A stretch of DNA of 64,000 nucleotides. It comes from Saccopteryx bilineata. Lineage: Eukaryota; Chordata; Mammalia; Chiroptera; Emballonuridae. The position numbers and the translations under genes are program-made. The notes under the pieces were generated by a model. It was given only the letters and a program-made list of their open reading frames with translations, was not told the origin of the DNA and searched no databases. The DNA lies in NCBI RefSeq assembly GCF_036850765.1, contig NC_089493.1, positions 299,328,349-299,392,348 of the forward strand, read 5' to 3'. Shown here one piece after another: positions 56,401 through 64,000 of this stretch (positions within the stretch are counted from its first letter, which is position 1; each line of letters opens with the position of its first letter).

Positions 56401-57114
56401 GCCTCGTATGGGATGTCCCCCGCCCCAGGTGCGTGCATATAATGCTGGTCACGAAGGTTCTGGCGACAGCTGCGGCCTCTTCCTGTGACAAGTCACACGT
56501 TCCTGAGCTGTAATCTGCCGCGTGAGGCTGAGAGACAGGCCTCACAGAAAAGGGTTGGAGTGACAGAAATATTCGACCGCCTAACCCTTTGACGAGGAAT
56601 GTCCCTGCTCGCTCGCTCGGGAGGGGACAGGGCCGCGGAGCGTCCCCCCGAGAGGCAGGCCACCTCCGCTGACAACAGGGGCGCCCAGCTGTGTCCCCAA
56701 CCCTCGTATTTCCACGGAGAACCATTTCGTTTTCAGAACTCAGAGTTCCATTCCTCCCTCTGGGGGGTGGGGTGGGGTGGGGACGGGGCACCGTTTGTGT
56801 CTGGGGCTCCCGGCTGGGTCGGCGGGCGAGTGACACACACCACATGTCTCTTCTCAACGTCAGACCGGGTCCAGAGATGGACGAATGCGGGGCTGCTGCC
56901 CGGGGTGGGGGGTGGGGGGCGTCTGTCTGGGTGGGCGCGGAAACACCATCTGTCCGCGGGCTGCGCCTCGCCTGGTGGCTTTCGGGGTGTATCTTGTTTC
57001 TGGATACGGGGGCCGGGGAAACAGGAGAGCTGCTCTCTGGCGATATCGGAGCGCTCGCCGAGAGCAGGGTGCTAATGATCTCACGAGTCTCTCCAGACTT
57101 CCTTGCTGTTTCTT
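56401..57114. other. No gene or named repeat seen
   Basis: GC-rich unique sequence between LTR and L1 relics. Open frames of 158-258 residues on both strands have no recognisable domain. Confidence 0.45.
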
Positions 57115-57342
57115 TTTTTAAAAAAAGATTTCTTTTCCAATTCCACTTGGCATGCAATGTTATTCTGCGTTATCGTAGTTTCAGGTGTCCAGCAAAGGGG
57201 GTGAGACAATCGTCCAAGTGACAAAGCCTCCCTCCCTCTCCCGCCCCCCAGATATTTCCAGGACCCACCGGGCACGGACACGCGGTCACTACAACATGAT
57301 TGACGATGTTGTCTACACCGGGCTTTTTGCATCCTGTGACTA

Positions 57343-57938
57343 CAGTGTGTCCGTAAAGTCACGGTGCACTTTTGACCGGTCACAGGAAAGCAACAGAAGA
57401 TGATAGAAATGTGAAATCTGCACCAAATAAAAGGAGAACCCTCCCAGTTTCTGCAGGATGATGTGGCAGCATGTGCACATGTGCAGAGGATGACGTCACA
57501 CCGTGTACACAGCGGAGCAGCCCACGGCCGTGCCAGTCGAGATGTGGACGGTACAGAGGAAAGTTCAGTGTGTTCTGTGGCTCGCTCAATTCGAATCCGT
57601 GACCAAAGTGCAACGTGAATATCGGCGCGTTTATAAGGAAGCGCCACCACATGGGAATAACATGACTCGGTGGGATAAGCAGTTGAAGGAAACCGGCAGT
57701 TTGGTGGAGAAGCCCCGTTCTGGTAGCCATCAGTCAGTGACGAGTCTGTAGAGGCTACACGGGATAGCTACCTAAGGAGCCCTAAAAAATCTGTGCGTGA
57801 GCCCACATCGAACTGCACTGAATAGGAATGAAACTGGGAGGGTTTTCCTTTGATTTGGTGCAGATTTCACATTTCTATCGTCTTCTGTTGCTTTCCTGTG
57901 ACCGCTCAAAAGCGCACCATGACTTTACGGACACACTG
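57343..57938 (+). mobile_element. Tc1/mariner-superfamily element, internally deleted, 596 bp
   Basis: Terminal inverted repeats of 109 bp (57343-57451 and 57830-57938) begin CAGTGTGTCCGTAAAGTCA and differ at about six positions. TA dinucleotides flank both ends (57341-57342 and 57939-57940), the standard Tc1/mariner target duplication. The interior keeps only the N-terminal part of a transposase. It sits in an L1 relic, so it is younger than that L1. Confidence 0.9.
57503..57751 (+). pseudogene. N-terminal fragment of a Tc1/mariner-like transposase
   Basis: From Met57542 the frame reads MWTVQRKVQCVLWLAQF, then ...VQREYRRVYKEAPPH and ...LKETGSLVEKPRSGSHQ before a stop. This resembles the helix-turn-helix domain (DUF4817 type) found at the N-terminus of some invertebrate Tc1/mariner transposases. 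The catalytic DDE/D region is absent, replaced by about 80 bp leading into the right inverted repeat, so the copy is non-autonomous. Confidence 0.7.
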
Positions 57939-59571
57939 TATTTCTCCGTTCTTTATTTTTATGGAATTTTTAGAGGTCACATTGGCTAATGAAACCATAC
58001 AGGGTTCAAGTGTCCAATTGTATAAAATGTCATCTGTACATTGTCCTGTGTGCCCAGCACCCCGAGTCACGCCTCCCTCCTGCGTCACCGTCTGTGCCCC
58101 CTTTAAACCTCATGTATCTCCTCCGCCCTTTTCTTTCCTGCGGTCCCCACACTGGTCTCCTCACCTTTGTCACCCAGGGCCCCCCAACTCCCTCCCCTCT
58201 GACACCCATTAGTCGGTTCTCTGTGTCTAGGAGTCTCTCTGTTCTGCCTGTTAACCCTTTGTGCTCACTAGATGCCACAGAGGAGCGAGGTCAGACGGTG
58301 TTTGTCCATCTGTGAGTGGCTCACGTCCCTCAGCATAGCGCTGTCCGCGTCCATCCACGTTGCTGCAGATGCTGAGACGTCCTGCCTCTTTTATGGACGT
58401 AGGTAACCCAAGCGCCCATCAGCAGACGAGTGGATAAAAAAAACCATGTTCCCTTTACACGACGGAATATGACCCCGTCGTAAAAGTTCTTTGCAATCTT
58501 TTTTGTTTTTTTTTGCATTTCTGTATTGCACCCTAATTCACACACCTTCAAATTCATCTCTTTAAAGTAAACGATACCGTGGTTTTGAGTATGCTCACCC
58601 TCTTATGCAAACATCAGGGTCGCATATTAAAGTCTAGACTCTTTTTGTCTAAAAAATGACAGCTCTATACCCACTGAGCAATCGCTTCTCAACCGCCCAA
58701 CCCACTAATGCAATTTTCATCTCTAGAGATTTTCTTATTCTGCGAATTTAATAGAAAACGAATTGTACAAAATAAAACATTTTTTTGGGGGGGGGAAGTA
58801 GGGACTTCTTTTACTTAGCGTAGTGTTTTCACGTTTTGTCTCTATTGTGGAATGTCAGAACTTCATACCTTTTCATGGCTGAGTAATATTTCGCCACGTG
58901 GACAGACTAAATTCCGTTTACCTATTCATCCGCCCGTGGACATTTTTTTACATTGTTCCACTCTTTGGTCATTATGAATAATGCTTTCACGTGAGAGTTT
59001 TTGTGTGGACATACGGTCTTAATTCTTTTCTGTCTATACTCGGGGGGGGGGAGTATTTCTGGGTACTCTGGTAACTTTATGGTGAATGTTTTCAGGAAGT
59101 AGCTGGATTGTTCTTCAAAGGGACGGCAGCATTTCACGCTGTCCCAAGCCCACGTCTGGGACGTCCAGGGACCCCTACACCACTTCTATCTTTAAGAATT
59201 CTTGCTATTGTTTATTTTTTTATTATGTCCAAGCTAGTGGTGGGAAGTGGCCTCTCACTGGGGTTTCTCTATTGCATTACAGTTCTGACCATGTGTTCAT
59301 ATACCTGTTTATCTTCTATGCCGACACCCAGTTTTAATTGGGTTATTCACCTTTTATTGTTGAATTGTTGTTGCTCTTTACATAGTGTGGATCCAAGACC
59401 CATATCAGACATGTGATTGGCAAATATTTTCCACTCCAGGGTTTGTTTGTTTTTTCCCCACCTGTATCCTTTGAATCACAGTAGGTTGCTTTAGGTGAAA
59501 TCCCAACTGACCTACTTCCTCTCTGATTGCTTATGTTTTTGGAGTTGGAGCTAAAAAACTATCCTCTAACC

Positions 59572-60746
59572 CCGTGATGGCGAACCTATGACACGCGTGT
59601 CGGCACTGACACACATAGCCATTTTCGATGACATGCGGCCGCATACCAGAGAAGAATGGAGCCACATGCCGAGAAGGATGTTTCATCCTCGGCTTCTGCA
59701 CGGCCAGGTGCAGTAGCTAAAGATAAAATATTTGCTGTCATGTGAGGTCTGTAGGCCAAAACAACAGAACTCCGGCACAGAGCGTCTAGTTCTGGGACTT
59801 CCGGTTAGGCCGTTAGGGGATCTTTGACCTCACTTCTGGCCGGCGGAGCAGGGAGCAGCAGAATGCCGTGGGGGACGCATCTCTGGGGGCCCTGTGATCG
59901 CCATTACCAGCAACCACATAACCACAGCAACCATCATCCGATCTCCTGTTCTGGGGTGTCGTGGATTTCTAATTGACCATCATGACTGAGATAAGTGAGG
60001 GGGAGGCTGGGAGAGGCGAGGGCCTGTGCTATGGGTGCTGTTTCCCGTCATTAGAAATAGTGGCCGCCATCTTAATTTACATAAGATGCAACTTGCAGAA
60101 TTTCAAGACAACATCTGGGCTCAGGTGTCTGTCGACTTGAGGTCAAAGCTTGTGAATCTGGAAAGGTGCCGCTTGGAGAATCAAGAGGAGTGCCACTACG
60201 AACAGGAAATTTGGAATGCCTGGAACAGATTACCAGACACTTTTAGCACCTCTACGTACTTTTGTGAGACCTTATTCTCAGCGTTAAATAATATCAAAAC
60301 ACACAAAAGAAACAAATTGACAGATGAAGTTAGTAGTGCTTGCTTGGGCTTGAAGTGTACAAAATATCAACCTTCAATTGAAGATTTAGCCAATGAAATT
60401 CAGCAACAAAAAAGTCACTAATAGGCAGGTTAGTTAAAGAATTCCCCCTCCCCCTCACTTATCTTAGTTTACGGCATCCCACACAAGTTAAATAATATCA
60501 AAACCAACAAAAGAAACTGACACAAATGAACAAAGAAGTCACTAAGCAGATAAGTTAAATAATTAGTTTTTGGTTTCTTAAATACAGTTACACATTACAA
60601 TTATACATTTTTGTTATTTAAACTATAAATATCGTGAAATTATGGTTGTTGTTTTTTTTCTCGAAGTGACACACCACCCGAGTTATGCTCGTTTTTTTTT
60701 GGCGAATTTTGACAAACCTCTCTCAAAAGATTGCCCATCATCACTG
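59572..60746 (+). mobile_element. hAT-superfamily DNA transposon (Buster group, OposCharlie1-like), 1175 bp
   Basis: The left end reads CCGTGATGGCGAACCTATGA, and the right end, complemented, CAGTGATGATGGGCAATCTT. Flanking 8-bp duplications are CTCTAACC (59564-59571) and CTCCAACC (60747-60754), one mismatch, of the form nnnTAnnn typical of Buster-type hATs. The subterminal right end ('gaagtgacacaccacccgagttatgctcg', complemented) matches what I recall of OposCharlie1. The interior is deleted except for the 3' part of the transposase. Confidence 0.85.
60026..60421 (+). pseudogene. hAT transposase C-terminal dimerisation fragment
   Basis: The frame reads RHLNLHKMQLAEFQDN, then a segment with WNRLPDTFSTSTYFCETLFS and ALNNIKTHKRNKLTDEVSS, ending ...EIQQQKSH and stop. 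The motif 'YFCETLFSALNNIKTHKRNKL' is the hallmark of the hAT C-terminal dimerisation domain. The zinc finger and catalytic DDE portions are missing, so this is a remnant. Confidence 0.75.
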
Positions 60747-61057
60747 CTCCAACCCAAGAAGACACCCACCTGTGTTTCCTTCTCACGGTAGTAACTCTTC
60801 CTCTTCTTGTCCTGGGTTGGTTTTGCGTTGATTTTTGAGTTTTACGTAAGGTGGGCGTCTGACCTTATGTTTTCCCGTGGATGAGCCGTTGTTCTGACAT
60901 CGTTGCCTGTGGTCAGTCGACCATGAATATGTGGGGTTAGCATTGACCACTCATTTCTAGTTTATTTGTGTCTCTATATGTCATGTGCCCCAACTGGGCA
61001 GTCCTGCTTTACTGTGCTTGGCACCAACTGTTGCGGTCAGAAAGCATGCGTTCCCTG

Positions 61058-61094
<37 letters not shown>

Positions 61095-61220
61095 GACTGT
61101 TTTCGGCTGCTCTCAGTTCCTTGGGATTTTATACCATCTTGGCATCAGCCCGTCCGTTTCGGCGAGAAAAAGTTTCATTGAGCTGGAATTAAATCTTTAG
61201 ATCATTCTCGGGAATATTTT

Positions 61221-61582
61221 ATTTATTTATTTTCCTGAAGCTGGAAACGGGGAGGCAGTCAGACAGACTCCCGCATGCGCCCGACAGGGATCCACTTGGC
61301 ACGCCCACCAGGGGGCGATGCTCTGCCCATCTGGGGCGTCGCTCTGTTGCAACCAGAGCCACTCTAGTGCCTGAGGCAGAGGCCACAGGGCCATCCCCAG
61401 CGCCCGGGCCAACTTTGCTCCAATGGAGCCTTGGCTGAGGGAGGGGAAGAGAGAGACAGAGAGGAAGGAGAGGGGGAGGGGTGGAGAAGCAGATGGGCGC
61501 CTCTCCTGTGTGCCCTGGCCGGGAATCGAACCCGGGACTCCTGCACGCCAGGCCGACGCTCTACCACTGAGCTAACCGGCCA
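61221..61582 (-). mobile_element. tRNA-derived SINE, bat family A, antisense
   Basis: Inserted in the L1 relic with target duplication GGAATATTTT (61211-61220 and 61583-61592). The tRNA-like head is at the right. The terminal few bases of the head are missing or merged into the duplication. Confidence 0.93.
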
Positions 61583-61767
61583 GGAATATTTTTAACCTTC
61601 AGATCACTGTGTTTCCACAGATGACCACAGATGGTCCTCCCCCAATTATTTAGGTCATTTTACCCTTTCCTTTCACAGCCGTCTGTAGTGTTCTGTGTTC
61701 AAATCTCACGCGTCTTTTCTTAAATTTACCCCCTCAGTACTTCATACTTTTTTAGCACGTTATTCTT

Positions 61768-61926
61768 TTTAAAAAGTATCTATTGCATTGATTTTAGAGA
61801 GAAAGGAAGGGAGAGAGAGTGACAGGAACATCGACCTGCCCCCGATTTGTGCTCTGACCCGGGATTGAACCGGCAACCCCTGTGCTTTGGGACAACCCTT
61901 GAACCATCCGAGCCGTCCGCCCAGGG
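61768..61926 (-). mobile_element. Ves-like tRNA-derived SINE fragment, antisense
   Basis: 'attgattttagagagaaaggaagggagagagag' followed by 'cgggattgaaccggcaacccctgtg' is the antisense of the bat Ves SINE as I recall it, strongly diverged. It differs from families A-C and looks older. Confidence 0.65.
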
Positions 61927-61929
61927 TTG

Positions 61930-64000
61930 CGTATTCTTCTCATTGCAAATGGAACGGTTTTGTTCACTTCATCTCCCTTTCATAAGACGCTGGACTGTGG
62001 CCAGCCGCTCGGGCCGAGGTAGGACGCGTCCAAAAGCGTGTCCGTGCTCACGCGGAAGCCCGCGTGTGCGTGGCCTGAAACGTCTCCCGTGGACGTTTGG
62101 GGAGTGTTTGGGTGTTTCTGGTCCTTCCCTACGGACTGGAGCGCTGGCTCTCGGGGTGAAAAGGAAGGGACTATTCCTAGCAGGCGTCTCAGACAGCTGC
62201 CGTTCCCTGGGACACCCCCCCCCCCAAAAAAAAATACACCCCTGGTCGGGCACCTTCCTTTCAGACCTGCAGCGGACATGACCAGGAAGGAACACGCATT
62301 TCAGTAGTAAGTGATGGGGGGCCGTCCCCTCCGCCCCCGCCCCCGCCTCCTGACCCCCAGACACAGCCCCCCCACCCACCTACCCCGCCGCTGTTGCCAG
62401 CCCTGTTACCAAGACGCTCGGAGCTCGTGGAAGCATCGCCTCACATCTGTTTCCCCTTAGATGCACGGTAGCAGCCCCGTCCAGCTCGCTGTTGGTTTGG
62501 TTCTGGTCTTCTGGCCGCGAGTGATGAGCCATTGGAGCAGCGCGCGCGCGCAGGGGCGAGACCTCATGGTTTCCCACGCCTGGTGCACGGGGAGCGTGTG
62601 AGGTCCCGCCTTCCAGCATCACTCAGGATCTCAGGGCTGCGGGGGTGGTGGTGGTGGTGGGGGGGCTGGCGCAGACCGCGTCTCCCGAGTAAATCTGCTG
62701 TTTATTTGTCTTCGCTGAGTCCCATCCGGTCTTTCTCCCGAGAACACACCGTGCCGTGCGCGCGCGCGCGCGCCGTCTGCGGGAACGGGGAGAATGGGGT
62801 CCTCACGGGCTCTGTCCGTCCTCATCTCTGCAAAACCGGCCCCATCGCCGACGGCACTCCTGTGGGGCAATTATCGTGACCACGGGCGGGCTCCGTGGAG
62901 GTGACCCAGGCAGGAGGAGCCACGGGGAACCCCACCCCCACCCCCGCCATTGGAACAGGCCTCTGTGTCTCGCAGGATGGGATGCAGAAGCGGTCAGAAG
63001 TGTCTCTGAAGCCGTGGTTTTGTGCACGGGTCCGTGATCCTGGGATTCCCCGTGCGCACGGTCCGGTCCGGTCCAGAGCGGGCCTGGCTTCCCCGCCCCC
63101 CGATGGGAGGCGCGGTAGTCTGCACGTCCACCGTCCCGGACCCCCCGCGGCCAAGGTGGCCATGGTGGGGCCTCCACAGCTGGCTCTTGTCACTCTTTTG
63201 ATTTCCTCCGGCCTCCCCGAATCTCCGTGCCCCCTGCCCTTCCCACCTCATCTCTGCGTCCATCCGTGTTGCAGAACTGAAGGGTGTTATTAGAACCAGG
63301 TTGTGGATGCGCGCGCGTGTGTGTGTTTATTCTACACTATTTATCCCCTGTGCACACGGGTCTGCAGCCCCACAGGGATAAATGCTGTTCCACCAGCACC
63401 CCCATCTTATATCCCCCCCCCCGGGAAGCCACACATGTGTCCCCATTCCTACAATTTAGTCATTTTAAGAATGTCCCACAGATGGGATCCTCCTGTCCAC
63501 AGCCTCTGGGGAGCTGCTCTTACCCCTCAGCCCACTTCCTTCGAGGTCCAAGACACATGGTTTCCCGTATCTATACCTCACTCCTTTTCATCGCTGGGGC
63601 GGTCCTGGTGGCTCATCGCACGCGGCCCTGTGGCCGGGGCTCCGTGAGGCCCACAGACCAGGTGTGCGTCTGTGACGGCGTCTCGGGAAGAGGTCAGCGC
63701 TCGGATCGGAGGACGGAGTGAAGCAGCAGGTCGCCCTTCCCAGCGTGGTGGGCCGCGTCGCATCAGTCGAGGGTCTGACCTGAGCAGAGAAGCGGAGGGA
63801 GGGAGAAGTTTCTCCATCTCTTTGGGCATGGATGTTCGACTTCTCCTGCCTGCTGACGTCACAGGTCCCGGTGCCCGTCCTTTGGAACCGAAATGGGACG
63901 ACAGCCAGGTTCTTCTGGGCGGACGGAATCTTCACTGCACAGGGTCTGTGTTGTAAGTCACTGCTCTCGATTTCAAAGGGTGCCCACCGGGCATGACGCA
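61930..64000. other. No gene or named repeat seen
   Basis: GC-rich unique sequence with CG runs near 62540 and 62758-62771, a GGT/G-rich patch near 62641-62670 and a C-run near 62214-62225. Open frames have no recognisable domain. Confidence 0.45.

Larger units (their letters stand above)
57115..58500 (-). mobile_element. L1 3' relic, antisense, with an inverted 5' piece
   Basis: Text such as 'tatcgtagtttcaggtgtccagcaaag', 'tggaatttttagaggtcacattggctaatgaaacc' and 'gtccatccacgttgctgcagatg' is the antisense of an L1 3' region. From about 58403 the strand switches: 'aacccaagcgcccatcagcag' to 'cgacggaatatgacc' reads as sense L1. This is the arrangement produced by twin priming. The mariner-like element at 57343-57938 lies inside it. 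Family assignment is from memory. Confidence 0.6.
58540..61620 (-). mobile_element. Long antisense L1 relic, interrupted by a hAT element and a SINE
   Basis: Antisense L1 landmarks are spread over the span: 'catggctgagtaatatttcgcc' near 58875, 'gtggatccaagacccatatcagacatgtgattggcaaatattttc' near 59388, 'ttttgcgttgatttttgagtt' near 60821, 'gaccatgaatatgtgggg' near 60920, and 'gagctggaattaaatctttagatcattctcggg' near 61180. The hAT (59572-60746) and a family A SINE (61221-61582) split it. Heavily decayed; no open frame. Confidence 0.65.

Noticed and set aside
55316..57157. Overlapping frames up to 258 residues between 55.3 and 57.2 kb
   Set aside because: They cover an antisense LTR relic and GC-rich unique DNA on both strands, with no recognisable domain.

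Overview
The window is mammalian nuclear DNA, almost certainly from a bat. It carries one protein-coding gene, SHOX (short stature homeobox), complete in its coding part from 36830 to 46782 on the + strand. The bat call rests on many copies of tRNA-derived SINEs of chiropteran type, in at least three families plus a fragment resembling the bat Ves family, and on two DNA transposons of classes known to have entered bats recently. A horseshoe-bat-like (yinpterochiropteran) species is my guess from remembered SINE sequences, not a proof. In other mammals SHOX lies in pseudoautosomal region 1 (PAR1). The high GC content, the CpG-rich stretches and the many mini- and microsatellites fit that location, but the sequence alone does not prove pseudoautosomality here.

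Layout. 1-29000 is a gene-free upstream desert: SINEs, MLT1-type LTR relics, L1 pieces, simple repeats and minisatellites, with unique islands that look like candidate regulatory elements (around 10.2 kb and 14.2-14.9 kb). 29000-36700 is increasingly GC-rich and holds further candidate elements (31.4, 32.0, 34.8 and 35.5 kb), then a CpG island and a TATA-box promoter. 36830-46782 holds the five coding exons, with splice sites and phases consistent throughout; they encode 294 residues with a paired-class homeodomain and a C-terminal OAR motif. 46783 to about 51350 reads as the 3' untranslated region, ending at a polyadenylation signal at 51331. 52621-53088 is a 12-copy 39-bp minisatellite. 55965-61930 is a nest of transposons: an antisense MLT1 LTR, two L1 relics, a 596-bp Tc1/mariner-type element with 109-bp inverted repeats, a 1175-bp hAT element with 8-bp target duplications, and SINEs. 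61930-64000 holds nothing I can name.

No operon-like or multi-gene system is present. The more unusual observations concern how repeats were built: two LTR relics that each host an expanded tandem repeat, a two-family SINE block inside one target-site duplication, a relic hAT and an internally deleted mariner-like element lodged in L1 relics, and a paired-homeodomain palindrome in a conserved-looking block of SHOX intron 3. Most long open reading frames outside the SHOX exons are translations of simple repeats or SINEs and were rejected. Repeat family names come from remembered consensus features and were not checked by any search.
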